Source: Streptomyces sp. NA04227
GTDB taxonomy: Bacteria; Actinomycetota; Actinomycetes; Streptomycetales; Streptomycetaceae
Length of the DNA: 64,000 bases
Direction: 5' to 3'
Assembly (NCBI RefSeq): GCF_013364195.1
Contig: NZ_CP054918.1
Coordinates: 7,367,001 to 7,431,000 of the forward strand
Shown here: positions 43,210-51,279 of the stretch, piece by piece
How positions within the stretch are numbered: the stretch's first letter is position 1
Layout of the letters: each line of letters opens with the position of its first letter
Made by a program: the position numbers and the translations under genes
The notes under the pieces: model-generated
What the model was told of the DNA's origin: nothing
Databases searched by the model: none
What the model saw: the letters and a program-made list of their open reading frames with translations, nothing else

Positions 43210-43254
43210 CGTGCCCCGGATGTACAGACGGACTGATGTACCCCGGAAGTACAA
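43201..43254. repeat. Two tandem 27-bp units
   Basis: Units 43201-43227 and 43228-43254 agree at 23 of 27 positions (ACGGACTGAyGTrCCCCGGA core). The second contains TGTAC-N7-GTACA. The first overlaps the last codons of the polymerase gene. The remaining gap to 43496 shows nothing else. Confidence 0.5.
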
Positions 43255-43496
43255 CGGTCGTACGAGGGCCGGACCGAAGACCAAGCGCCCGACCGACGAA
43301 CAAGTCCCGTGCCGGGCGCGCCGGTTGGCGGTGGGCCGGGAGCGGGGGAGATGCTGCGGTCAGCGGGGCGAACGGCTGGCCGGACGCCGCGCGGACGGCG
43401 ATTGTCAGTGGCCGGTGGAACACTCGGTGACGCAGGCCACACGACCGCGTCCGCGCGTCGTGCGACAGCATCCCGACCCCGCAGAAGGGACCGACC

Positions 43497-44288
43497 GTGA
43501 GCACCACCAACTACCTGACAGGCGCCCCGAACTGGATCGATCTGGGCACCCCGGATCTCGACGCCGCCCGTGCGTTCTACGGTGAGCTGTTCGGCTGGGA
43601 GTTCCAGTCGGCCGGACCCGAAGCCGGGGGTTACGGCCTGTTCCGCACCGAGGGCGGGACCGTGGCGGGCGCGATGACCGTGACCGCCGAACAGGGGCCG
43701 CCTGCCTGGAGCGTGTACTTCCAGACCCCGGACGCCGACGCCACCGTGAGCGCGGCCCGGGACAACAAGGGCCAGGTCTCCCTCCAGCCGATGGACGTCA
43801 TGGACCAGGGCCGGATGGCGATGGCCTCCGATGTGTTCGGCGCCGACTTCGGCCTCTGGCAGCCCCGGGCCAACAAGGGCATGGACGTCACGATGGAGGT
43901 CAACTCGCTGTGTTGGGTCGAGCTGTACACGCGTGACGTCCCGGAGGCGACCGGCTTCTACCGGTCGGTCCTGGGCTGGAAGAGCGAGGACACGACCTTC
44001 CCGGGCGGTGTGTACACCATGGTGCGCCCGGCCGAGGGCGACGAGGGCAGCGCCTTCGGCGGTGTGGCCGAACTCGCCACCGACCCGTCGGAGAAGGACT
44101 CGGATCCGCACTGGCTGATCTACTTCGAGGTCCAGGACCCGGACGCGTTCTGCGCCAGGGCCGAGGAGTTGGGCGGCACGGTGCGCATGGCCCCCGTGGA
44201 TCTGGACGAGGTGGGCCGCTTCGCCAAGCTGACCGACCCGCAGGGCGCACGCTTCGCCATCATCAAGCCCGTACCGCAGCAGGGCTGA
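43497..44288 (+). CDS. VOC (glyoxalase/bleomycin-resistance) superfamily protein, two-domain
   Basis: A 263-residue protein made of two VOC modules, about residues 8-125 and 135-258. Each begins in the family manner (NWIDLGTPDLDAARAFYGEL; CWVELYTRDVPEATGFYRSV). Each module ends with a beta-strand (ADFGLWQP; ARFAIIKP). Such proteins bind metals and small molecules and range from dioxygenases to drug-binding proteins; typical metal ligands are only partly present, so catalysis is uncertain. The start is GTG at 43497 after AGAAGGGACCGACC. Confidence 0.9.
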   Translation: MSTTNYLTGAPNWIDLGTPDLDAARAFYGELFGWEFQSAGPEAGGYGLFRTEGGTVAGAMTVTAEQGPPAWSVYFQTPDADATVSAARDNKGQVSLQPMDVMDQGRMAMASDVFGADFGLWQPRANKGMDVTMEVNSLCWVELYTRDVPEATGFYRSVLGWKSEDTTFPGGVYTMVRPAEGDEGSAFGGVAELATDPSEKDSDPHWLIYFEVQDPDAFCARAEELGGTVRMAPVDLDEVGRFAKLTDPQGARFAIIKPVPQQG

Positions 44289-44399
44289 ACGGGGCGGAAC
44301 ACGGGCCGTTGGCAGTGCCGCCTCTCGCGCCGAGCACACCGGGCGGCGGCACGCTCAACGATTCCTGTACGGCGTGTCGTGGGCGTTGATCAGACGTTG

Positions 44400-44687
44400 A
44401 TGAGACGTTTTTCGGTGACCGACAGCATCGAGAGCATGCAGTCCAATCTCATCGGTCAGGAAGACCTGACCTGGCAGGAACAGGCTCTGTGCGCCGAGAC
44501 CGGCGCGGCGTTCTTCTTCCCCGAACCGGGCAGTTCGGTCCGCGAGGCGAAGCAGATCTGCAAGATGTGCGAGATCCGGGCCGAGTGCCTGGAGTACGCA
44601 CTGACGCACGACGAGCAATTCGGTGTCTGGGGCGGACTTTCGGAGAAGGAACGCCTGCGCCTCCAGCGGCTCAGGCGCGCTGCCTGA
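44400..44687 (+). CDS. WhiB-family iron-sulfur regulator
   Basis: A small protein (95 residues from this start) of the Wbl family found only in actinobacteria and their phages. Four cysteines in the order C-x22-C-x2-C-x5-C (ALCAETG, QICKMCEIRAEC) should hold a 4Fe-4S cluster. The GVWGGLSEKERLRL turn and basic tail follow. Closest in feel to WhiB itself, but shorter. The start is uncertain: ATG 44400, GTG 44415 and ATG 44436 are all in frame. Wbl proteins act with the main sigma factor in development, redox and antibiotic responses. It stands alone. Confidence 0.92.
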   Translation: MRRFSVTDSIESMQSNLIGQEDLTWQEQALCAETGAAFFFPEPGSSVREAKQICKMCEIRAECLEYALTHDEQFGVWGGLSEKERLRLQRLRRAA

Positions 44688-44778
44688 GGTACCGGAGCGC
44701 TCCGTCGACCGACAGCCACCGGTCACCGGCCGTCAGTTGAGCCGACAGCCGACAACCAACAGCCACCGGCCGATGCAC

Positions 44779-44817
44779 AAGCCGGGCCTGGCCCACGGGG
44801 GTGCTCAGGCCCGGCTT
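44779..44817 (+). terminator. Terminator hairpin
   Basis: AAGCCGGGCCTG pairs perfectly with CAGGCCCGGCTT (12 bp, 15-base loop), between the Wbl gene and the IS element. Before the IS inserted it probably also served the convergent desaturase gene. Confidence 0.8.
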
Positions 44818-44899
44818 GCGGCGGCGGTCGCGACTCGGGAGCCCGGGGTCGGGGCTCTGTGTCGGGGTACGGCTCAGAAAGTGTTGGGTAACTGAGTAG

Positions 44900-45784
44900 T
44901 TACTCGTTCTTGAGGTCGTCGGCGAGGCGGCGTGCGGCTTCGGTCTCGATGGGGCCGTGGGGTGTGACTGTCTCGCCGGCGAGGCGGGCGGCCATGAGCC
45001 GGATCATGGCCACTTTGATCATCGCTTCGGCGTGGGCCGTCTTGCGTTCATAGTCCCGGGCCAACCGTCGACACCGCCCCAGCCAGGAGAAAGTCCGTTC
45101 CACCACCCATCTGCGGGGCAGTACCTGGAACCCTTTCACATCCGCGTTGCGCGGGACGGCGACGATCTCGATGTTCTCCGTCCGCTTGGCCCAGCCCACG
45201 AGAGCACGGTCGACCTGGTTGACGTAGCCGCCATCCACCCATACCAACCCGACCTGCGGGAACAGCGTGTGCAGCCCGCTCAGCACGATTCTGGCTCCGG
45301 ACCGGTCCTGCACCGAGGCCGAGTGGACCACCGTCCGCAACAGCAGACCGCAGGTGTCGACGAGGATGTGCCGCTTGCGGCCCCGCACCCGCTTGCCCGC
45401 GTCGTATCCGATCGCCTCACCACCCTGGTGACTGCGCACCGACTGCGAGTCCAGCACCCCGGCAGACGGCTGCGGATCCCGACCGTCCGCGACACGCACC
45501 CGATCCCGCAAAGCGTCGTGGAGCCGATCCCACGTCCCGTCCGCACTCCACAGACGAAACCATCGGTAAGCGGCATCCCAGGGCGCAAGGTCACGCGGAA
45601 CCAGCCGCCAGGCACACCCACTGCCCAGCACATACAGGACCGTATCGATGATCAACCGGCGCCCGAACTTCAACGGGCGCCCACCACGAGACACATCCCG
45701 CACCGGCAACAACGGCTCGATCACCGCCCACTGAGCATCCGTCAACGACGTGTCATAGACCGGCTTGCACACACAGACACACAC
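44900..45784 (-). CDS. IS5-family transposase (DDE type)
   Basis: A complete 294-residue transposase. The N-terminal part DTSLTDAQWAVIEPLLP and RRLIIDTVLYVLGSGCAWRL are the family's domain of unknown function with helix-turn-helix. The catalytic core has SAGVLDSQSVRS (first Asp), LVWVDGGYVNQVD (second Asp), and WVVERTFSWLGRCRRLARDYE (Glu, with the Y-(2)-R-(3)-E-(6)-K-like spacing of IS5). The start is one of two GTGs in MCVCVCKPV; no frameshift is seen, so the element may be active. Confidence 0.94.
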   Translation of the reverse strand: MCVCVCKPVYDTSLTDAQWAVIEPLLPVRDVSRGGRPLKFGRRLIIDTVLYVLGSGCAWRLVPRDLAPWDAAYRWFRLWSADGTWDRLHDALRDRVRVADGRDPQPSAGVLDSQSVRSHQGGEAIGYDAGKRVRGRKRHILVDTCGLLLRTVVHSASVQDRSGARIVLSGLHTLFPQVGLVWVDGGYVNQVDRALVGWAKRTENIEIVAVPRNADVKGFQVLPRRWVVERTFSWLGRCRRLARDYERKTAHAEAMIKVAMIRLMAARLAGETVTPHGPIETEAARRLADDLKNE

Positions 45785-45789
45785 GCGAA

Positions 45790-45822
45790 GTGATCTTCGT
45801 GGACACCACCCACGAAGATCAC
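45790..45822. repeat. Hairpin inside IS upstream of transposase
   Basis: GTGATCTTCGTGG and its complement form a perfect 13-bp stem with a 6-base loop, just before the transposase start. Such structures commonly keep readthrough from neighbouring genes from raising transposase expression. Confidence 0.65.
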
Positions 45823-45854
45823 CACCCGAAGTTGATCAATTACCCAACACTTTC

Positions 45855-46826
45855 TCAGCCGGAGGCCCGAGCGGCCATCCGCGCCTTGCGGGCGTCGAGG
45901 CGCTCGTCGAACTTGCGGGCCTCGGTGTCCAGGGCCTCCATGTACAGGCCCAGCTCCTGCTGCGCCTGCTGCCCCTCGGGGCCGAGCTCGGGAAGCTGCA
46001 TGATGTTGAGGAAGCGCAGCACCGGCTGGAGCACGTCGTCGTGGTGGATGCGCAGGTTGTAGACCTCGCCGATCGCCATCTGCGCAGCGGCCCGCTCGAA
46101 GCCGGGCATGCCGTGGCCGGGCATCCGGAAACCGGTGACGACGTCGCGGATCGCCTGCATCGCGAGGTCGGGCGCCAGCTCCAGGGAGGCACGCAGCAGG
46201 TTCCGGTAGAAGACCATGTGCAGGTTCTCGTCGGTGGCGATCCGGGAGAGCAGCCGCTCGCAGGCCGGGTCGCCGGAGACCCGGCCCGTGTTGCGGTGCG
46301 AGATACGGGTGGCCAGTTCCTGGAAGGCCACGTACGCCACCGAGTGCAGCATCGAGTGCCTGTTGTCCGACTCGAAGCCCTCGGACATGTGCGCCATCCG
46401 GAAGGACTCCAGCTCGTCCGGGTCCACGGCCCGCGCGGCGAGCAGGTAGTCCCGCATCACGATGCCGTGGCGACCCTCCTCGGCGGTCCAGCGGTGCACC
46501 CAGGTGCCCCAGGCGCCGTCGCGGCCGAAGAGCGAGGCGATCTCGTGGTGGTAGCTGGGCAGGTTGTCCTCGGTGAGCAGGTTCACGACCAGGGCCGTCT
46601 TGCCCAGATCACTGACCGGGGACTGCTGCTTCTCCCAGGCCACACCGTCCTCGTAGAAGCCGGGGAAGTTGCGCCCGTCGGACCAGGGCACGTACTCGTG
46701 CGGCATCCAGTCCTTGGCCACCTTCAGATGCCGGTCGAGCTCCGTCGCGACGGTCTCCTCCAGCGCGTAGAGCAGCCGTGCGTCGGTCCAGCTGTCCTGG
46801 GCGAGGTGCGGGGCAGAGATCGTCAT
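45855..46826 (-). CDS. Acyl-ACP desaturase (di-iron, stearoyl-ACP type)
   Basis: A 323-residue soluble di-iron desaturase that introduces a double bond in acyl-ACP or acyl-CoA. Two iron-binding motifs are visible: EEGRHGIVMRDYL (canonical EENRH) and TDENLHMVFYRNLL (canonical DEKRH), with a first-helix glutamate near LEETVATELDRH. The ATG at 46826 follows GGAGCCACG. The stop is intact only because the inserted IS duplicated TCA there. A long palindrome 36-70 bases upstream of the start probably binds a regulator. Confidence 0.93.
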   Translation of the reverse strand: MTISAPHLAQDSWTDARLLYALEETVATELDRHLKVAKDWMPHEYVPWSDGRNFPGFYEDGVAWEKQQSPVSDLGKTALVVNLLTEDNLPSYHHEIASLFGRDGAWGTWVHRWTAEEGRHGIVMRDYLLAARAVDPDELESFRMAHMSEGFESDNRHSMLHSVAYVAFQELATRISHRNTGRVSGDPACERLLSRIATDENLHMVFYRNLLRASLELAPDLAMQAIRDVVTGFRMPGHGMPGFERAAAQMAIGEVYNLRIHHDDVLQPVLRFLNIMQLPELGPEGQQAQQELGLYMEALDTEARKFDERLDARKARMAARASG

Positions 46827-46861
46827 CGTGGCTCCAGCGATACGTACGTGTGCGACTCATC

Positions 46862-46896
46862 AACCTACGGCCTCGTAGGCTACGAGACCGTAGGTT
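46862..46896. promoter_or_regulatory. 35-bp near-perfect palindrome upstream of desaturase
   Basis: Outer arms AACCTACGG/CCGTAGGTT and inner arms CTCGTAG/CTACGAG are perfect; only one pair (c46871/a46887) mismatches around the centre at 46879. It lies 36-70 bases before the desaturase ATG, where a promoter should be. This looks like a TetR-type lipid regulator operator with two nested sites. No regulator gene is adjacent. Confidence 0.7.
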
Positions 46897-47007
46897 ACGG
46901 GAGCGTAAGTGCCGCGACGATGTCCGGGGGACCCCGAGCGGTCCCCGGTAGTTCGCCGAGGGCGGGTACGCGCCGTCATTTCCGGCGCGTACCCGCCCTC
47001 CCGGCGC

Positions 47008-48708
47008 TCAGTCCGCGAGCTGCGACAACAGTTCCTCCTCGCTGGTCTCCCGCAGCTCCTCGTCGAGCAGGAGCCAGCGGGTGATGCCGAGCCCGGCCAG
47101 GAAGTCCAGGTCGTGGGAGGCGACGATCAGGGCACCCTCGTAGGCGCCGAGCGCCTCCGTGAGACGTGTCACACTCGCGGAGTCCAGATTGTTGGTGGGT
47201 TCGTCGAGCATCAGCAGCTGCGGTGCGGGCTCGGCCAGCATCAGCGCCGCGAGCGCGGCCCGGAACCGCTCCCCGCCCGACAGCGTCGACACCGGCTGGT
47301 CGGCCCGCGCCCCGCGGAACAGGAAGCGGGCCAGGCGTGCCCGGACCTGGTTGTCCGTGGCCCCGGGCGCGAAGCGCCGCACATTGGCGGCCACGCTCGC
47401 TTCCTCCTCCAGCACGTCGAGGCGTTGCGGCAGGTACCGCACGGGCACCCAGGTCGCCACCGCGCCCGCGGCCGGGGCGAGTTCCCCGGCCAGGGTGCGC
47501 AGCAGCGTCGACTTGCCCGCGCCGTTGCGGCCCACCAGGGCGATCCGCTCCGGCCCGTGCACCCGGAACTCACCCGGCACCCGGGCCCCGCCGTGGGCGA
47601 GCTCCAGCTCACGCAGTGTGCACACTTCACGGCCCGGCGGCACGGCGGTGAACGGGAGTTCCACCCGGATCACGTCGTCGTCGCGCACCGCGTCCTCCGC
47701 CTCGTCGAGGCGTTTGCGCGCGTCCGTGACCCGGTCCTCGTGCATGATCCGGTGCTTGCCCGCCGAGACCTGGGCCGAGCGCTTGCGCAGCTTCATCACG
47801 GCCCTGGGCTCCCGCTTGATCTCGTACATCTTCTGGCCGTAGCGCTTGCGGCGGGCCAGTACCACCTGGGCGTCGGCCAGATCGCGCTGCTGGCGCTTCA
47901 GATCGGCCTCGGCCACCCGCAACTTGCGCTGTGCGGCCTCCTGTTGGGCCGCGACCACCTCCTCGTAGTCACTGAGCGTGCCGCCGTACCAGTTGACCTC
48001 GCCGCTGCGCAGTTCGGCGATCTGGTCGACGCGTTCGAGCAGTTCACGGTCGTGGCTGACCAGGACCATCACACCCGGCCAGCTCTCGACGGCCCGGTAC
48101 AGCCGCCTGCGCGCGTACAGGTCCAGGTTGTTGGTGGGTTCGTCGAGCAGCAGCACCTCCGGGCGGCGCAGCAGCAGCGCGGCCAGGCGCAGCAGTACGG
48201 ACTCGCCGCCGGACAGTTCGCCGACCGTGCCGTCCAGGGAGCCGGGCAGACCGAGCTGTTCGAGCATGGCCGTGGCCCGCTCCTCGACGTCCCAGTCGTC
48301 GCCGACGGTGGTGAAGTGCTCCTCGCGCACATCACCGGCCTCGATGGCGTGCAGGGCGGCGCGGGTGCGGTCGATACCGAGGGCCCGGTCGACGCGCAGC
48401 CCCGTTTCCAGGGTGAGGTTCTGGGGCAGGTAGCCCACTTCACCCCGGGTCCCTACGGTGCCGGAGCTCGGCTGGAGCGCTCCCGTGATGAGCCTCAACA
48501 GGGTGGACTTTCCGGCCCCGTTGAGGCCGATCAGCCCGGTCCTGCCGGGTGCGAAGGCCGTACTCAGGTCCTCGAAGACGGGGGTCCCGTCCGGCCAGGC
48601 GAAGCTCAGCCGGGTACAGATCACGGACGCGGCCGACGCCGACGGTGTGAACGCGCCGGAGGAACTCGGGAACGGAGAACTGGAAGCAGAGGGAGAGGAA
48701 TGGGTCAT
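47008..48708 (-). CDS. ABC-F family ATP-binding protein
   Basis: A 566-residue cytoplasmic protein with two ABC ATPase domains and no membrane part. First domain: GLNGAGKSTLLRLITG, LSGGESVLLRLAALLL, VLLLDEPTNNLDLYAR. Second: GRNGAGKSTLLRTLAG, LSGGERFRAALAALML, LLMLDEPTNNLDSAS. The linker (about 255-340) is a charged coiled coil (RVAEADLKRQQRDLADAQVV, MKLRKRSAQVSAGKHR), the part that reaches into the ribosome in ABC-F proteins. Members are translation factors or antibiotic-resistance proteins. The ATG at 48708 follows GCGAGGCCCGT. Confidence 0.93.
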   Translation of the reverse strand: MTHSSPSASSSPFPSSSGAFTPSASAASVICTRLSFAWPDGTPVFEDLSTAFAPGRTGLIGLNGAGKSTLLRLITGALQPSSGTVGTRGEVGYLPQNLTLETGLRVDRALGIDRTRAALHAIEAGDVREEHFTTVGDDWDVEERATAMLEQLGLPGSLDGTVGELSGGESVLLRLAALLLRRPEVLLLDEPTNNLDLYARRRLYRAVESWPGVMVLVSHDRELLERVDQIAELRSGEVNWYGGTLSDYEEVVAAQQEAAQRKLRVAEADLKRQQRDLADAQVVLARRKRYGQKMYEIKREPRAVMKLRKRSAQVSAGKHRIMHEDRVTDARKRLDEAEDAVRDDDVIRVELPFTAVPPGREVCTLRELELAHGGARVPGEFRVHGPERIALVGRNGAGKSTLLRTLAGELAPAAGAVATWVPVRYLPQRLDVLEEEASVAANVRRFAPGATDNQVRARLARFLFRGARADQPVSTLSGGERFRAALAALMLAEPAPQLLMLDEPTNNLDSASVTRLTEALGAYEGALIVASHDLDFLAGLGITRWLLLDEELRETSEEELLSQLAD

Positions 48709-49052
48709 ACGGGCCTCGCGGATTCGGAGTACGGGCGGATGGCGACGTATCCGGAACACCGCGGTCACAGCGGAAACAGGCCCTGGGCTCCGCGCGAAAG
48801 GCGGCCCTGAGGACGGCTCGTGACATCGAGGTCGTACACGGCGGGCACAGCCGACACCAGTGGTGGGCTGTACTGCGCGGTGTTCCGAGACCTCAGACGA
48901 GCAACGTCCTACTCCTGTCGACGACGACAACGACCCGACCAACGTACGACCGGGGTCGCGCACCGTCAACGGATTAATGTGGCGACCGAGCCCCGCTCCT
49001 TCGCGCCCGCCGCGAAGCGGAGCACAGGGAGGATCGAGGGAGGAACGACGCT
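48709..49052. other. Divergent intergenic region ABC-F / GPP34
   Basis: About 340 bases. A long leader before an ABC-F gene can carry a translation-attenuation device, but I could not identify a leader peptide plus exclusive hairpins. No gene is supported here. Confidence 0.4.
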
Positions 49053-49733
49053 GTGGCCGAGATCCCGCAGTCACTGCCCGCACGCCTGTACCTGCTGGCC
49101 TGGGACGCCCGCGAGGGACGGCTCACCGGGGCGGCGAGGCTCTCCCACCTGCTGCGCGCGGGCGCGCTGACCGAGCTCGCCCAGCGGGGGCTGCTGACCG
49201 ACGACGACGGTGTGGCCACGCCCGCCGACCCGGACGCCGAGACGGGTGATCCGGCCCTCGACGGACTGCTCGAACTCATCACCGAGTCGCGGCCGCGCAC
49301 CTGGAAGGAGTGGGTGGGCAGCAGGACCGAACTCACCCGTACCGCCGTCCAGGACTCCCTCACCGACGCGGGCTTTCTGCGCACCGAGCGCAAGCGCGTC
49401 CTTGGTCTGTTCCCCTCCGTCGAGCACCTGCTCACCGACCCGGCGCCCGTGGAGCGCCTCCAGTCCGAGGCGCGCGAAGTGCTCTGCGGCCCGGTGCCGG
49501 TCGCTCGGATCCCGGACCGCGAGGCCGCGCTCGTCTGCCTCGCGGCGGTCGCCGAACTGAACACCTTCGCCACGGCCGAGGAACGCCGCGCGCACAAGGA
49601 CCGCCTGGCACAGCTCACCGAGCGCGGCGGCATGGCGGCGCCCGCCCTTGGCAAGGTCTTCCAGGAGGTTCAGGTGGCGATCATGCTCGCCGCCACCTCG
49701 GTGACCCTCACGACCGGCGCCTCGGGGAGCTGA
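49053..49733 (+). CDS. GPP34/GOLPH3-family protein
   Basis: A 226-residue, mostly helical protein. The pattern SLPARLYLLAWDAREGRLTG, then LSHLLRAGALTELAQRGLLT at the start, KEWVGSRTELTR in the middle, and AALVCLAAVAELNTFATAEE later is that of GPP34 proteins. Eukaryotic relatives (GOLPH3, Vps74) bind phosphoinositides; actinobacteria carry several paralogues of unknown role. The start is GTG at 49053 with GGGAGGAACGACGCT before it. It stands next to an SsgA-like gene but in opposite direction. Confidence 0.9.
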   Translation: MAEIPQSLPARLYLLAWDAREGRLTGAARLSHLLRAGALTELAQRGLLTDDDGVATPADPDAETGDPALDGLLELITESRPRTWKEWVGSRTELTRTAVQDSLTDAGFLRTERKRVLGLFPSVEHLLTDPAPVERLQSEAREVLCGPVPVARIPDREAALVCLAAVAELNTFATAEERRAHKDRLAQLTERGGMAAPALGKVFQEVQVAIMLAATSVTLTTGASGS

Positions 49734-49768
49734 ACGCCCGCCCGGCGTTCACCGGCGGGCCGCGGTCG

Positions 49769-50242
49769 TCAGCAGACGTCGTCCAGCGCCTGCGCCAGGT
49801 CCCGCTCGATGTCGGCGAAGAGATGCTCCTCGCCGAAGGGCACCAGCGCGGAGGTCAGGTCCAGGAAGCCGCGCAGCTGCTGGGTGGGTATGTGCACCAC
49901 GGCGATCCCCTCCGCGCCGTGGAACTCCAGGACGGTACGGCCCGGTCCGTAAGGGCGAACCCGTACGTCGCCCTCGCCCGCGGCCCGTTCGATGCCCTCT
50001 GCCAGGAGTTCGCGTCCGAAGGTCCAGCACACGTCCTCACCGCGCAGGGCCGCGTGCGCGGGGAAGGCCATCCGTACGGCGAACGGGTCCCAGCCGTCGA
50101 AGTGCAGGGTCGCCGGGATGACCGGGACGCGAGGGGCGGCGGCGATCAGTCGCACCTCGACGGCGTGCGAGACAGAGGACAACTCCTGCTCCTTGAGGGG
50201 CCGGGGCGCGTGAGGGTAGGGCGCGGGGATGGGGGCGGACAT
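49769..50242 (-). CDS. SsgA-family sporulation/cell-division regulator (SALP)
   Basis: A 157-residue member of the SsgA-like protein family, which in streptomycetes guides septum placement and peptidoglycan processing during sporulation. Family pattern: LHFDGWDPFAVRMAFPA, CWTFGRELLAEGIERAAGEG, DVRVRPYG and LRGFLDLTSALVPFGEE. The ATG at 50242 gives a normal length with a short proline-rich start; its ribosome-binding site is weak. Its stop is 35 bases from the GPP34 stop, and an inverted repeat of CCCGCC/GGCGGG type lies in that gap. Confidence 0.9.
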   Translation of the reverse strand: MSAPIPAPYPHAPRPLKEQELSSVSHAVEVRLIAAAPRVPVIPATLHFDGWDPFAVRMAFPAHAALRGEDVCWTFGRELLAEGIERAAGEGDVRVRPYGPGRTVLEFHGAEGIAVVHIPTQQLRGFLDLTSALVPFGEEHLFADIERDLAQALDDVC

Positions 50243-50411
50243 CCTGTGAGATGCGCGAGGGGCTGAATGCGTGCACTCCCGGCCGGGGTGACGTCCGTCA
50301 CATTCGGGGGCTGTGCCTCCGGTCTTGATCACCGCCCGGGGCGCCCGGGTGGTGCCGCCCTCGCTGCTCCCGGACGTCAACCGCCAACGGCGCGCCTAGG
50401 CTTGGCCCATC

Positions 50412-51128
50412 ATGACGTGCATTCCGCCGCCCGGCGACTGGCCGGTCACCGAGTCCCAAGCCCGCGCCGTACAGGACGAGTTGCGCGCCCGTGTGATCCT
50501 CACCGAGGCGGGCCCGGCGCCCGGTGCCGGACATGTGACGGGTCTGGACGTCGCCTACGACGACGCGCGCGACCTGGTCGTGGCCGCGGCCGTGGTCCTG
50601 GACGCGGCGAGCCTCAAGGTGGTGGCCGAGGCGACGGCGGTGGGGCGGGTCAGCTTCCCGTACGTGCCCGGACTGCTCGCCTTCCGTGAACTGCCCACGG
50701 TGCTGGCCGTGTTGGCCCGACTGCCCGTCGAGCCCGGTCTGCTGGTGTGCGACGGCTACGGGCTGGCCCACCCGCGGCGGTTCGGTCTGGCCTGCCATCT
50801 GGGCGTGCTCACCGGGCTGCCCACCATCGGGGTCGCCAAGAACCCGTTCACCTTCAGCTACCGCGAGCCGGGGCAGGAGCGCGGGGCGGCGGCGCCACTG
50901 ACCGACGGCGCCGAGGAGGTCGGCCGGGCGCTGCGCACCCGCACCGCCACCAAGCCGGTCTTCGTCTCCGTCGGCCACCGCACCGATCTGGACACCGCCT
51001 GCGCCCACGTCCTCGCCCTCACCCCGCGCTACCGGCTGCCGGAGTCCACCCGGCGCGCGGACGCGCTGTGCCGCCAGGCCCTGAAGGCCGCACAGGCGGG
51101 CAATCAGGAGGAATTCCAGGGGAGTTGA
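50412..51128 (+). CDS. nfi: Endonuclease V (deoxyinosine 3'-endonuclease)
   Basis: A 238-residue repair nuclease cutting the second phosphodiester bond 3' to deoxyinosine. Family signatures: TGLDVAYDD (first metal aspartate), VSFPYVPGLLAFRELP (wedge and catalytic glutamate), LLVCDGYGLAHPRRFGLACH (second aspartate), and PTIGVAKNPF with the conserved lysine. The C-terminus TDLDTACAHVLAL also fits. The ATG at 50412 directly begins the homologous part. Monocistronic, followed by a hexanucleotide repeat. Confidence 0.95.
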   Translation: MTCIPPPGDWPVTESQARAVQDELRARVILTEAGPAPGAGHVTGLDVAYDDARDLVVAAAVVLDAASLKVVAEATAVGRVSFPYVPGLLAFRELPTVLAVLARLPVEPGLLVCDGYGLAHPRRFGLACHLGVLTGLPTIGVAKNPFTFSYREPGQERGAAAPLTDGAEEVGRALRTRTATKPVFVSVGHRTDLDTACAHVLALTPRYRLPESTRRADALCRQALKAAQAGNQEEFQGS

Positions 51129-51160
51129 GGTGCGCCGCGCCAGGAGATGAGGCCCGCTCA

Positions 51161-51210
<50 letters not shown>

Positions 51211-51279
51211 AGGAGGACGGGGCCCGGTCGCGCCGGAACCGGGAGACGAGGCCCCGGCGCGCCCGGTGGTGAGGTTCCG

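Larger units (their letters stand above)
44877..45854 (-). mobile_element. IS5-family (IS427-like) insertion sequence, 978 bp
   Basis: Terminal inverted repeats GAAAGTGTTGGGTAA at 44877 and TTACCCAACACTTTC ending at 45854 are perfect over 15 bp. The flanking trinucleotide TCA is duplicated (44874-44876 and 45855-45857), fitting the TNA target rule of the IS427 group. One transposase gene fills it. The right TCA is the stop codon (TGA on the minus strand) of the desaturase gene, so the IS inserted exactly at that stop. Confidence 0.9.
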
